The position numbers were made by a program, and so were the translations under genes. Shown here one piece after another: positions 51,854-60,545 of a stretch of 64,000 nt of DNA. The notes under the pieces were generated by a model. The model made no database searches. It had not been told where the DNA came from and saw nothing but the letters and a program-made list of their open reading frames with translations. How positions within the stretch are numbered: the first letter of the stretch is position 1; each line of letters starts with the position of its first letter. The stretch is from Paraburkholderia phytofirmans OLGA172 (GTDB lineage: Bacteria > Pseudomonadota > Gammaproteobacteria > Burkholderiales > Burkholderiaceae), in contig NZ_CP014578.1 in NCBI RefSeq assembly GCF_001634365.1, positions 4,582,071 to 4,646,070 on the forward strand. The letters are read 5' to 3'.

Positions 51854-53345
51854 GTTGCGCTCCCTGTGCGCGCAATGCGCGCTCCATCAACAGACGCGCG
51901 CCGTGGCGATCGCCTTCGAGTTCCAGCAGCGTCGCCAGATGCGCGAGCGCTTCGCCGTGCTGCGGGTCGAGATAGAGCGCTTTGCGATACTGGCTGCGTG
52001 CGAGGTTCGTATCGCCGCTGGCGTCGGCTAGCACACCGAGCAGATAGAACGCCTCGGCGTGCGGTGCGTGTTGTTCCAGATAGACGTTGATCGCGTTCGC
52101 GGCTTCCGTCAGTCGGCCCGCATCGGCCAGCGCATGCGCGGCTTGCAGCGTGTTGCGTGCGGTGTTGGTCGGCGAGGTGATCTGCGGCTTCGTCAGGTCG
52201 TGCAGCTGCGGAACGGTCCCGGACGGTTTCGGCGTGCGCTGCGAAATACCGTTCAATGGCTTGTGCTGCGAAACGTCATTCGACCGCGTGTGCTGCGAAA
52301 TACCATCCGACGGCGTGCGCGGAGAAATTCCGTTCAACGGCGAGTGCGTTGAGCCAGCGCTGAACGACGTGCGCGCCACCGGATCGGGCCACGCGAAAGG
52401 CTCCGCTGAGAACACTTGCGGCGGCGCGAGCGCGGGCACCGGCGAATGCGTCATTGCGAGTGCGGCGGCGCTGGCGAGCGGCGCGGTGTGCCCGCCGCCA
52501 AGCTGCGCTTCAGCGGGCGCGGCGCGGTGGAACGCGAACGCCAGGGGAATCTTCGCCGACTGCATGCCATGACGCATCAGCAGCCCCGTTTCCGCAGGTC
52601 CGACGAACAGTGTGCCGTTTTCGGCCAGCACGTCGTTGAGCGCATGCAAGGCTGCCTGTTGTGCGTCGCGGCCGAAGTAAATCAGCACGTTGCGGCAGAA
52701 CACGAAGTCGTAGACGCCGAGCGCCGTGGCATCGAGTTGCATCAGGTTGGCGCGCGAAAACCGGACCGCGTCGACGATGCGCGGCGCGAGGCGCCAGCCG
52801 TCTTCTGTACGCGTGAAGTGGGCGTCGCGAAACGGAAACGCATTGCCGCGAAACGAGTTGCGGCTGTACACGGCGCGCTGCGCGACGGCCAGCGAGCGTT
52901 CGCTGATATCCATTGCGTCGATGCGCATGTGCGCGGCGCCGATGCCGGCGTCGAGCAGCGTCATCGCGATTGTGTACGGTTCTTCGCCGGTCGAGCAGGG
53001 CAGGCTCAGAATCCGCAACGGCAGCGCGGTGCCGCGCTCGTCAAGGCGTTCGTGCGCGAGACGCGCGAGCGCTCTGAACGCATCGGCGTCGCGATAAAAC
53101 CAGGTCTCCGGCACCACCACCGTTTCCACCAGCGCCTGCACGATGGCGGGCGATGCCTGCGCTGCGTCCCAGTAGTCGGCGAGCGTGGCGCCGGCGTGAC
53201 CGTTCGCGCACCAGGCGGCAGCGCGCTGATCGATTGCTCGCTCGATCGCGTTATGACCGAGCGAGGCTGCATCGAGCCCGATGGTTCGATGCAGCAGATC
53301 GACGAAGCGTCGATAGAGCGGCGCGTTGTCGTGATGCGCGTTCAT
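51846..53345 (-). CDS. wspC: WspC: CheR-like methyltransferase with TPR tail
   Basis: A 499-residue SAM-dependent receptor methyltransferase. The CheR domain has TVVVPETWFYRDADAF, the SAM motif ILSLPCSTGEEPYTIAM and FVFCRNVLIYF. A variable Pro/Ser-rich linker with four 9-residue repeats leads to a C-terminal tetratricopeptide domain (HAEAFYLLGVLADASGDTNLARSQYRKALYLDPQHGEALAHLATLLE). It methylates WspA opposite to WspF. The start at 53345 overlaps the wspB stop (ATGA). Confidence 0.94.
   Translation of the reverse strand: MNAHHDNAPLYRRFVDLLHRTIGLDAASLGHNAIERAIDQRAAAWCANGHAGATLADYWDAAQASPAIVQALVETVVVPETWFYRDADAFRALARLAHERLDERGTALPLRILSLPCSTGEEPYTIAMTLLDAGIGAAHMRIDAMDISERSLAVAQRAVYSRNSFRGNAFPFRDAHFTRTEDGWRLAPRIVDAVRFSRANLMQLDATALGVYDFVFCRNVLIYFGRDAQQAALHALNDVLAENGTLFVGPAETGLLMRHGMQSAKIPLAFAFHRAAPAEAQLGGGHTAPLASAAALAMTHSPVPALAPPQVFSAEPFAWPDPVARTSFSAGSTHSPLNGISPRTPSDGISQHTRSNDVSQHKPLNGISQRTPKPSGTVPQLHDLTKPQITSPTNTARNTLQAAHALADAGRLTEAANAINVYLEQHAPHAEAFYLLGVLADASGDTNLARSQYRKALYLDPQHGEALAHLATLLELEGDRHGARLLMERALRAQGAQRG
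52235..52342. repeat. 27-bp tandem repeat in the wspC linker, four units
   Basis: Four consecutive 27-bp units start at 52235, 52262, 52289 and 52316 and encode 9-residue blocks like TPSDGISQH and KPLNGISQR. Sequence divergence among copies is moderate. The period keeps the reading frame, so copy number can vary without truncating WspC. Confidence 0.88.
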
Positions 53346-53806
53346 GCGTGCGCCTCGGGAAACAGCAGCGCTTTGACAGCGTCGGGCAGCAGATGCTCGA
53401 CGCGAATCCATTGCACCAGACCGCCTGCTTCGCTCGCGACCGGGCCCAGATAGCGCGCGTGCGGCGTGTCGATGCCGGCATCGTGAAACGCGTCGACGCG
53501 CAGGCGGATGGTGCGCGTTGCGCCTTCGAGCAGGAGCGCGAGCAAGCGCACGGTGCCCGCATGGGGATAGCGCACCAGCACGACGCGCGTCGACATCAAC
53601 TGCGCGGCGGGGCGGCCGAGCGCGAGCGCGGGCAGATCGATCACCGGCAACGGCGCCCCTTCGTGGTCGAGCACGCCCGCGACCCACGACGGCGCGCCGG
53701 GAATCGTCTTGGGCGGCGACTGCGGCGCGAGCGGCATCAGACGCTCCACCTGCGTCGCGTCGATCACGTAGCGTTCGCTATCGAGCGTGAAGAGGATGAA
53801 GAGCAT
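53342..53806 (-). CDS. wspB: WspB: CheW-like coupling protein
   Basis: A 154-residue single-domain CheW protein (MLFILFTLDSERYVIDATQVERLMPL, GAPSWVAGVLDHEGAPLPVIDLPALALGRPA). It joins the receptor WspA to the kinase. It starts 85 bp after the wspA stop, and its TGA overlaps the wspC ATG by four bases. Confidence 0.93.
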   Translation of the reverse strand: MLFILFTLDSERYVIDATQVERLMPLAPQSPPKTIPGAPSWVAGVLDHEGAPLPVIDLPALALGRPAAQLMSTRVVLVRYPHAGTVRLLALLLEGATRTIRLRVDAFHDAGIDTPHARYLGPVASEAGGLVQWIRVEHLLPDAVKALLFPEAHA

Positions 53807-53891
53807 CGGCGTGAGCTTGGGTGGAGTGGATGGTGTGGCGTGCGGGCGGTTTGCTTCAACGTGCGTGTCTGAACGAGCCCGCCGCGGCGCG

Positions 53892-55517
53892 TCAGGCCAC
53901 CACCTTGAAGCGCGACACGCCGGTGCGCAGATTATTGGCGACGTGGGTCAGATCGTCGATGGCCTGGGTCGACTGGCGCAGCGATTCCGCTGTCTGCTGC
54001 GCGGCCTCCGAGAGCTGCGTCAGTGCCTGGGTAATCTGCTCGGCGCCGGTAGCCTGCGTCTGCATGCCCTCGTTGACCATCGAGAAGCGCGGCGCGAGCG
54101 CCTGCACCTGCTGGATGATCTGTGTGAGATGGCCGCCCACGTTCTGCACGTCGAGCATGCCGCGCCGCACTTCTTCGGAGAACTTGTCCATGCCCATCAC
54201 GCCCGCGGCTACCGCCGACTGGATCTCCTTGACCATCTGTTCGATGTCGTAGGTCGCCACGGCGGTTTGATCGGCGAGGCGGCGAATTTCGGTTGCCACG
54301 ACCGCGAAGCCGCGGCCGTATTCGCCTGCCTTTTCTGCTTCGATCGCCGCGTTCAGCGAGAGCAGGTTGGTTTGATCCGCGACCTTGGTGATGGTGGCAA
54401 CGACCTGGTTAATGTTGCTGGCTTTCTCGTTGAGGATCGCGAGCTTCGCATTGACCGAGCCGGCCGCTTCCATCACGAGGCGCATGGTGTCTTCCATGCG
54501 GGCGAGACCGGCGTGGCCGGTGCCGGCGAGCGCCGCCGATTGGCCGGCCACTTCGGAGACCTCGTTCATCGTGCGCAGCAGATCGCGCGAGGTCGCGAAG
54601 ATTTCGCGCGACGTGGCGCCGATCTCGGTGGTGGTCGCCGCGGTTTCGTTCGCGGTGGCTTGCTGCTCGCGCGAGGTCGCGGCGATTTCCGTCACCGACG
54701 TGGTGACCTGGACCGCCGACTTCTGCGCCTGGCCGACCAGCGCGGTGAGTTCGTCGGTCATGCGGTTAAAACCCGCTTCGAGCGCGCCGATTTCGTCCGC
54801 GCGGTTCAGTTGCAGACGTTGCGTGAGATCGCCCGTGCGCATGATGTCGACGACTTGCAGCACCTTCGCCATCGGCGTGGTGACCGCGCGCAGCAGCCAG
54901 TAACCGGCCAGCAAGGCGGCGACGGCGGCGATCAGCAGCATCACGAGCAGCACGATACGGGTCGTCTCCACCGAGTTGCGGATGCTTTCGGCGGACTGGT
55001 CAGCGTAGGTCTTGTTTTCGTCCACCAGCTTGCGCAGGGAGAGCCGGCCGGTTTCCCAGATCGGCGTGAGCTGCGTGTTGAAGATGCGCACGGCGTTCTC
55101 TTTCGAGGTCGGCAGGGCGGCCATCAGCGACGCCTGGATCGGCAGGTATTGCGTGTGTTGCTGCCGGAAGTCGTTGAAGATGTCACGGTCGTCCTGACGG
55201 AAGAGGGTCCCGCTGTAATCGTTGAGCAGCGTTTGCTCCGTTTGCTGTGTCTCTACGAGGCGCGCGGTGTCGCGCTTGACGGAATCGGGGTCCGCGTCGA
55301 CATAGATGAGACGTTGCGTGACGGTGTAGTTCTCGAGCCAGGCCCCGCGCATGGCGGTCGCGTAGTAGAGGCCGGGCATCGAGTCCTGCTGCTGGCTCTT
55401 CGCGTCGCGGTCAATGCCGCCGAGTTGCTCGAAAGTGACGGTTGCCATTGCCAGCATCACGATCAGCACGATCCCGAAGCTGCACAGAATCCGTTGCCGG
55501 ATGGTCCATTGTTTCAC
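53892..55517 (-). CDS. wspA: WspA: methyl-accepting chemotaxis-type receptor
   Basis: A 541-residue inner membrane receptor that starts the Wsp signal. Two membrane segments (about residues 10-32 and 190-212) flank a four-helix-bundle-type periplasmic domain; a HAMP region follows, then the cytoplasmic signalling hairpin with NLLSLNAAIEAEKAGEYGRGFAVVATEIRRLADQTA. Two GTG starts are possible, at 55523 and 55517; the second is preferred because AAGGGG is eight bases upstream of it. It is the first gene of the operon wspA-B-C-D-E-F-R. In Pseudomonas WspA senses surface contact or envelope stress. Confidence 0.94.
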   Translation of the reverse strand: MKQWTIRQRILCSFGIVLIVMLAMATVTFEQLGGIDRDAKSQQQDSMPGLYYATAMRGAWLENYTVTQRLIYVDADPDSVKRDTARLVETQQTEQTLLNDYSGTLFRQDDRDIFNDFRQQHTQYLPIQASLMAALPTSKENAVRIFNTQLTPIWETGRLSLRKLVDENKTYADQSAESIRNSVETTRIVLLVMLLIAAVAALLAGYWLLRAVTTPMAKVLQVVDIMRTGDLTQRLQLNRADEIGALEAGFNRMTDELTALVGQAQKSAVQVTTSVTEIAATSREQQATANETAATTTEIGATSREIFATSRDLLRTMNEVSEVAGQSAALAGTGHAGLARMEDTMRLVMEAAGSVNAKLAILNEKASNINQVVATITKVADQTNLLSLNAAIEAEKAGEYGRGFAVVATEIRRLADQTAVATYDIEQMVKEIQSAVAAGVMGMDKFSEEVRRGMLDVQNVGGHLTQIIQQVQALAPRFSMVNEGMQTQATGAEQITQALTQLSEAAQQTAESLRQSTQAIDDLTHVANNLRTGVSRFKVVA

Positions 55518-55788
55518 GCGCACGCCCCTTAACTTTTTGGTTTGGTCTCGACGCCCGATGTCGACTTGTAGGTCTCGGGGTCGATGGATCGGAAAGCTTT
55601 GCGGGTCGTCGGATTTGTCCGACGGGTCATGCGGCGAATTTTACATTGATCGTGGGAATGGATGGCGTTCGATGTGGCGCCTGCCCACACCCGGCGTTAC
55701 ACCCGTAATGCCCGGTTACCAACTGCAGCATCTATTTCCGCACGGGCCCTACACAATCTGCTCCATGCCTGAACGGCGGGAGCGAAAC

Positions 55789-56115
55789 ATGAAAAAGATT
55801 GCGGTGGCGTTGTTGATGGTTGGGAGCCTGAGCGTAGCGGGTCAGGCGTCGGCTCATGGCAATGGCGGGGATGTGGTCGGTGCGCTGATCGGTGGTGCCG
55901 TGCTGGGCGCGGTGGTGACGTCCGCGTTGAATCCGGCGCCGGTGGTTGCTTACCAGCAGCCGGTCTATGCGCAGCCGGTGTATCAGCCGGCCCCCGTGTA
56001 TGCGGGGCCGCCGCCGGGATACTGCTATGACCAGTACCAGCGCGCATACGTCGCGTGCGGTGCGCCGCCGCCCGGACAATATGAGTATCCGCAGCAGCCT
56101 CAACCGGGCTGGTAA
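55789..56115 (+). CDS. Small exported protein with Gly-zipper segment and YQQPVY repeats
   Basis: A 108-residue protein. The signal peptide ends in SVAGQASAHG, then a glycine-zipper-like stretch (GGDVVGALIGGAVLGAVVTSAL) that could enter the outer membrane. A Pro/Tyr/Gln-rich tail (YQQPVYAQPVYQPAPVYAGPPPGYCYDQYQ) has two cysteines and ends in PQQPQPGW. Such proteins are common in Burkholderia as cell-envelope proteins of unknown function. CGGGAG precedes the ATG. It is divergent from the wsp operon. Confidence 0.75.
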   Translation: MKKIAVALLMVGSLSVAGQASAHGNGGDVVGALIGGAVLGAVVTSALNPAPVVAYQQPVYAQPVYQPAPVYAGPPPGYCYDQYQRAYVACGAPPPGQYEYPQQPQPGW

Positions 56116-56174
56116 ATCTGGCCAGTGACGTGCGCTGGCGCGCGCAGCCTGGATGCTCGCGCGCACCATCGAAA

Positions 56175-56200
56175 AAGGCCGTCGCAGGTGCGACGGCCTT
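56175..56200. terminator. Bidirectional terminator
   Basis: AAGGCCGTCGC (56175-56185) pairs with GCGACGGCCTT (56190-56200), preceded by A and followed by T-rich sequence. It separates the convergent small genes at 55789-56115 and 56221-56382. Confidence 0.88.
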
Positions 56201-56220
56201 GTCTTGTTGGGTGTCTCTAA

Positions 56221-56382
56221 TCAGTGCTTATGGTGCAACCACTCCGCATAGTGCGTGTCGAGCCAGCGCTCGAGGCGCTCCGGCTTCGTCTTCTGGCGAT
56301 AGTGGGACGCGGCCCAGATAGCCACACCGACTACCAGCATTACCAAAGGTCCCAACAAATAAGCCATTAATGATTCAGACAT
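56221..56382 (-). CDS. Small single-span membrane protein of unknown function
   Basis: A 53-residue protein starting MSESLMAYLLGPLVMLVVGVAIWAAS with one membrane segment, then HYRQKTKPERLERWLDTHYAEWLHHKH, a basic cytoplasmic tail. The ATG at 56382 is chosen because GGAGG precedes it on the minus strand (complement of CCTCC at 56390-56394). The upstream in-frame ATG at 56406 has none. Function unknown. Confidence 0.65.
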   Translation of the reverse strand: MSESLMAYLLGPLVMLVVGVAIWAASHYRQKTKPERLERWLDTHYAEWLHHKH

Positions 56383-56689
56383 GCGAGCCTCCGTCCCGAC
56401 GTGCATGGATGCTTTAGTTTAGGCGATGAACGGCGGGAAAAAAGGACGCTTTGGTGGGGTGGCTGGCCGCACGGCGGGATCGATGTGAATGGGCTGGCGG
56501 GGCGCGACGCAGGGCGACTGAGAACCTAGTGAATAAGTTGGTTTTCTTTTTCTAGACAGGTGTTTGTGGATGACGTTTATTTAACTGTGTACCATCAAAC
56601 GTACCGCTGGCCGATGCCGAAGCGCACTGAGGCTACGGGCAAGATACCTGCCCCTGCAGCGTTTGCGACACCTGCCGCACTTCCCGTAC
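56383..56689. other. 307-bp intergenic region at the left end of the integrase remnant
   Basis: No gene is visible and no tRNA is found. AT-rich sequence occurs around 56,520-56,600 and includes TGTGTACCA at 56586-56594, repeated on the far side of the integrase gene. Confidence 0.45.
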
Positions 56690-57959
56690 TTAGGCGAACA
56701 CGTGTTGTCGGCTGCTCTCGATCTGGGCGTCGACAAAATCCGCCCACAGTTGCAAGGTTCGACGCCGTTCCGCGGCATGCTCAGTGTGGCCGTCTCCGCC
56801 CGGGATGTCTTTGACGGTATGCGCCAGCGCATTTTCAATCGCGTCCGAAGGCTGCCCCATTTCGCGCAAGTGGGTCGCGGCGGTACGTCGAAAGTCATGT
56901 AGGACGAAATGCTCCACGTCGAGTCCGAGCGATTTGACGGCCTGGTTGAGTGTACTTTTGGCGATCGGCCGATCGTCGCCCCTCACGCTCGGGAATACGA
57001 AATTCCGGCTGGTCTTCGTGTCCTGAAGCTCGCGGAGCAGGGCGACCGCCTGATGCGAGAGATACACCACATGCTCGCGGCCCTTGTTCATCCGCGCGGC
57101 GGGGATCGTCCAGCGCGCTGCGTTGAGGTTGAATTCGGACCAGGCGGCCTCGACGATGTCCGATTTCCGCACCATCGTCAGCACGAGCAGGTGCAAAGCC
57201 AATTTCAATGGACGTCGAATGTTCGATGCATAGATCGCCCGCAGCATGGTGCCCATTTCGTCTGGCGCGAGCACGCGGGTGCGGCTGTCCGGCGTCGCGA
57301 TGAAGCGGGCCGGGATGAGTTCCGCCGGATTGGCCGTAGCGAGTTGCCTGACGATCAGGTACTCATAGAGCCGCTTGACCGCGTTGCGCGTGTGCAGCGC
57401 CATTTTGGGCGAGCCGCGGCTTTTGATCTGATCGCATATCGCGCGGATGTCGTCGTCCGTTACGGCTTTGATCGGCTTCGCGCCAATGGCGGGGAGAACA
57501 TCTTTTTCGAGCGCGCGCCGCGTGGTGCGTTGATACTCCGCCGACTTGCCGGCCATCTCCGTCGCGAGATAGAGCTCCGCGCCCTCGCGCAGCACCTCGA
57601 CCTTGCTCTCCACACCGCGGTCGCGGCGCGCCGTCGCCACCGGCGAGGCGCCGCTCGCGACCATGTCGGCGTACTTCTGCGCCTTGGCGCGCGCGACCCG
57701 CAGCGAAATCATCCGGTAGTCGCCGATCGTGACGAGCGGTTGGCGCTTGCCGTTCAGTGAGTAGCGGAAGCGCCAGACCTTGGTGCCCGTCGTCATGATT
57801 TCGATGACGAGGCCGTTGCCGTCTGCGACGCAATACCGGGTGGCGCGCGGTTCGAGCGCGCGAATCTGCGATTCGGTGAGGGGGGCGGCTAGTTTGGGCA
57901 TGGCGGATCGGTGATGCGCGGGCAGCGGTGATTTTAGACCGGCTGTCTTTTGTGTACCA
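56586..57959. repeat. 9-bp direct repeats flanking the integrase gene (possible integrase binding or att sites)
   Basis: TGTGTACCA occurs at 56586-56594 and at 57951-57959, just outside both ends of the integrase gene. Sequences of the form TTTGTGTACC are, as I recall, common beside P4-type integrases. The repeat is short, so chance is not excluded. Confidence 0.3.
56690..57901 (-). CDS. P4-type tyrosine integrase, catalytic tyrosine apparently lost
   Basis: A 403-residue integrase of the type that places genomic islands. The N-terminal arm-binding (DUF4102) domain reads PKLAAPLTESQIRALEPRATRYCVAD and GKRQPLVTIGDYRMISLRVARAKAQ. The core-binding domain and catalytic domain follow: LLVLTMVRKSDIVEAAWSEFNL has the first Arg, and FVLHDFRRTAATHLREMG the His-x-x-Arg. 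Where members have the nucleophile (GAYNRAEY-like, before the ERR-x-x-LQ-WAD end), this protein reads DIPGGDGHTEHAAERRRTLQLWADF with no tyrosine. It is therefore probably inactive in recombination. There is no tRNA next to it. Confidence 0.85.
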   Translation of the reverse strand: MPKLAAPLTESQIRALEPRATRYCVADGNGLVIEIMTTGTKVWRFRYSLNGKRQPLVTIGDYRMISLRVARAKAQKYADMVASGASPVATARRDRGVESKVEVLREGAELYLATEMAGKSAEYQRTTRRALEKDVLPAIGAKPIKAVTDDDIRAICDQIKSRGSPKMALHTRNAVKRLYEYLIVRQLATANPAELIPARFIATPDSRTRVLAPDEMGTMLRAIYASNIRRPLKLALHLLVLTMVRKSDIVEAAWSEFNLNAARWTIPAARMNKGREHVVYLSHQAVALLRELQDTKTSRNFVFPSVRGDDRPIAKSTLNQAVKSLGLDVEHFVLHDFRRTAATHLREMGQPSDAIENALAHTVKDIPGGDGHTEHAAERRRTLQLWADFVDAQIESSRQHVFA

Positions 57960-58090
57960 AAGGAATGACTAGAGTTTCCGTGCGTACCGCGCTGGGTAAC
58001 GCGCATCGCGGACTGGCGCTCAAGCGAAGCCGGGTTCGGCGGTTGGTTCGATGTGGGCGCGGTTTGATCGTCAGCCATCAAGGCCGGGTT

Positions 58091-58528
58091 TCATTTCTTC
58101 AGCTTCTTCTGCGCTTGCTCAACCTGCTTGATGCTTGTTTCCGGAGTCGGCAGATTTTCGGGCATGGTTCCGCCAAGCTCCTGGATCGTCTGGCGCACCT
58201 TGCTGCCAACCTCGAAGTGCGTCTGGTTAGCGTGCTGCTTACCCTTGACCGCCTCGCGCCGCAGCTTTTCTTCAGTCTGGGTTTGTGCACGGGAGCCGAT
58301 CTCGACCATTTTGCGAATGTCCGCAAAATGGTATTCCACCTGTTGTTCACTTTGGCGACAGGCTTCACGCGCCCTCTCCAGCACCGGCACAAAGTTGCGC
58401 CACTGAGGGTAGTCAAGCAGAGGCGCAAGGTCTCGCGCGAACCAAAACTCTGCGCCGTCCTCGGTTACCTGTTTAATGCTCTCGAATGTGTGGTGGTGCA
58501 GCGCTGTGATGGGCTTGCTATTCAACAT
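58091..58528 (-). pseudogene. dinD: DinD (DNA damage-inducible protein D) with internal deletion
   Basis: A 145-residue open frame joining the two ends of DinD. The N-terminal part FESIKQVTEDGAEFWFARDLAPLLDYPQWRNFVPVLERAREACRQS...MVEIGS and the C-terminal part TQTEEKLRREAVKGKQHANQTHFEVGSKVRQTIQELGGTMPENLPTPETSIKQ both match the family, whose usual length is about 270-290 residues. About 120 residues between them are missing, in frame. The ATG at 58528 has AGGAG ahead of it on the minus strand. The gene may still be translated. It lies beside the integrase as island cargo. Confidence 0.8.
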
Positions 58529-58802
58529 AGGCGGCTCCTGCCTCGTCATGCGATATGTTGGGTTGCCATAGCTTGGCGACAGTTGCGGGTCATTGTAGAC
58601 TCATATACTGTGTTTTTGTACAGGGGTTGGCTGCGGATCAGGGTTGTCTGTGGCACACGCGATTTCGGGGAGTCCGCTTTTGTGTGCCAAGAGCTCGTTG
58701 CTGTTTATTACGGAAGCTTGGTGAAAGTTGGAGGAAAACTCAGATGGTATAAGTCTTTTAGACGGCCTGACTTGTGGAGCTTTGGCGTCGCTTGGCAACA
58801 GG

Positions 58803-60197
58803 TTATTTGCCGATACAAAACCTGCTGAAAATCACTCCGAGCAGATCGTCCGAGCTGAATTCCCCGGTGATCGAGTTCAGTTGGTCCTGCGCGAGCCGCA
58901 GCTCCTCGGCGAACAGATCCAGCGCTTGAGCATTCTGATCGGCGTGCGCCGCAGCCGTCGCCAGATGTTCCTGGGCCGCGCGCAGCGCAATCAGATGCCG
59001 CTCGCGCGCGAGGTAGACGCTCTCCGCGCCGGCCTGCCAACCGGCGATGCGCAGCAATTCCTCGCGCAGCAACGCAACACCATCGCCCTGTTTCGCCGAC
59101 AGCCGTACTTCGCTGAGATCCAGATCCGCGTCCAGCGGTATCACGGTCGGCGCGAGCCCGGTCAGATCCGTCTTGTTCAGCACGCGCACCACCGGCACAC
59201 CGCTCGGGAAACGGCCAGCGATCGTTCCGTCTTCGGCGGTCATGCCGGTTCGCGCATCGAGCAGATGCAGCACGACGTCCGCGCGTTCGATCTCGCTCCA
59301 CGTGCGCGCAATGCCGATCTTTTCCACTTCATCTTCCGTATCGCGCAGGCCGGCCGTGTCGATCACATGCAGCGGAATGCCTTCGATCTGGATCGTTTGC
59401 GCGACCTTGTCGCGCGTCGTGCCGGCGATCGGCGTGACGATGGCCAGCTCCGCGCCGGCGAGCGCGTTCAGCAGCGACGACTTGCCGACGTTCGGCTGTC
59501 CCGCCAGCACCACCGACAAACCCTCGCGCAGCAACGCGCCCTGGCGCGCTTCGCTCAGCACGTGCGCGAGGCGCTCGCGGATCCGCGCGAGCTTGCCGCG
59601 GGCGTCGGCGGCTTCGAGAAAGTCGATTTCTTCCTCCGGGAAATCGAGCGTCGCTTCGACCAGCATCCGCAGCGTGATGACTTCTTCGACCAACGCGTGG
59701 ATGTCGCGCGAAAACGCGCCGTCGAGCGAGCGGCCCGCCGAGCGTGCGGCGGCCTCGGTGCTGGCCTCGATCAGATCGGCGACGGCTTCCGCTTGCGCCA
59801 GATCCAGCTTGTCGTTGAGAAACGCGCGCCGCGTGAATTCGCCCGGCTCGGCCAGACGCAGACCGAACGCACGGCCGGCGTCGATGCACCGCTGCAGCAC
59901 AAGTTGCAGCACGACCGGACCGCCGTGGCCTTGCAGCTCGACCACATGCTCGCCGGTGTAAGAGTGCGGCGCGGGGAAGTACAGCGCGATGCCGCGGTCG
60001 AGCGCGTTGCCGGCGTCGTCGAGGAACGGCACATAGCTCGCGTGACGCGGCGCCAGCGCCTGGCCCGTGAGGGCTTGCATCAGCGGTTGTGCGGCGGCTT
60101 CCCCGGCACGGCCACACGAAATCCGCACGACCCCGATTCCGCCTCGGCCGGGTGCGGTGGCAATGGCGACGATCGGATCGGAATCGGTGGAGAGCAT
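58803..60197 (-). CDS. mnmE: tRNA modification GTPase MnmE
   Basis: A 464-residue GTPase that with MnmG adds the carboxymethylaminomethyl group to uridine 34 of some tRNAs. The N-terminal tetrahydrofolate-binding domain has [14 protein letters not shown] and [25 protein letters not shown]. The GTPase domain has the P-loop GQPNVGKS at residues 233-240, G2/G3 ([14 protein letters not shown]) and NKTD. The C-terminus CIGK holds the essential cysteine. MnmC, encoded at 13.6 kb, acts after it. Its position next to yidC is the usual origin-proximal order. Confidence 0.97.
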   Translation of the reverse strand: MLSTDSDPIVAIATAPGRGGIGVVRISCGRAGEAAAQPLMQALTGQALAPRHASYVPFLDDAGNALDRGIALYFPAPHSYTGEHVVELQGHGGPVVLQLVLQRCIDAGRAFGLRLAEPGEFTRRAFLNDKLDLAQAEAVADLIEASTEAAARSAGRSLDGAFSRDIHALVEEVITLRMLVEATLDFPEEEIDFLEAADARGKLARIRERLAHVLSEARQGALLREGLSVVLAGQPNVGKSSLLNALAGAELAIVTPIAGTTRDKVAQTIQIEGIPLHVIDTAGLRDTEDEVEKIGIARTWSEIERADVVLHLLDARTGMTAEDGTIAGRFPSGVPVVRVLNKTDLTGLAPTVIPLDADLDLSEVRLSAKQGDGVALLREELLRIAGWQAGAESVYLARERHLIALRAAQEHLATAAAHADQNAQALDLFAEELRLAQDQLNSITGEFSSDDLLGVIFSRFCIGK

Positions 60198-60545
60198 GGG
60201 AGCGAGGCTATCAGAAGGGATTGAATGCGCAGGAGCGGGCGCCGGGCATTGTAACGCGGAGCATTCTCTGGCTCTGGATCAGGGCCTGATTCCTGGTGCG
60301 GCCCGAGTTTCATAAGACAAATAAGGATTTATCTCGCACAAGCTAAGATAGCCTAAGATGAATTTGCGACTAATCGACGCAGCAGAATGCCTAAAACGCG
60401 CTCTGCACAAGGAAAAGATGGTAATCGAAGAAATCGCGAAACGCGTTATTAGGTGGCGATTTCAGGCTAAAAATAGCTTATTAGAGCTATAAAGTTGCGT
60501 GTTTGGTTGTCCACTGATTATGCGCCGAATTGCACAATCGGGCCC
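60198..60545. other. 348-bp intergenic region, AT-rich right half
   Basis: From 60,310 to 60,540 the GC content falls well below that of the window. It holds a direct repeat, AGCTAAGAT and GCCTAAGAT, at 60340-60359 that may be an operator for the following regulator, and a short open frame described separately. Confidence 0.5.
60358..60492 (+). CDS. Possible 44-residue small protein
   Basis: An ATG at 60358 opens a frame to TAA at 60490-60492. It encodes MNLRLIDAAECLKRALHKEKMVIEEIAKRVIRWRF and a few more residues, an amphipathic helical peptide rich in Lys, Arg and Glu. There is no clear ribosome binding site, and no family is recognised. It is listed because it lies in an AT-rich, possibly foreign patch directly upstream of a phage-type regulator. 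Confidence 0.2.
   Translation: MNLRLIDAAECLKRALHKEKMVIEEIAKRVIRWRFQAKNSLLEL

Noticed and set aside
53787..55532. 581-residue plus-strand open frame
   Set aside because: Shadow of wspA; its translation is rich in His, Arg and Asp without any domain.
56383..56689. tRNA gene as attachment site of the integrase
   Set aside because: No cloverleaf or T-loop signature could be found on either side of the integrase gene.
58728..60224. 498-residue plus-strand open frame
   Set aside because: Shadow of mnmE.
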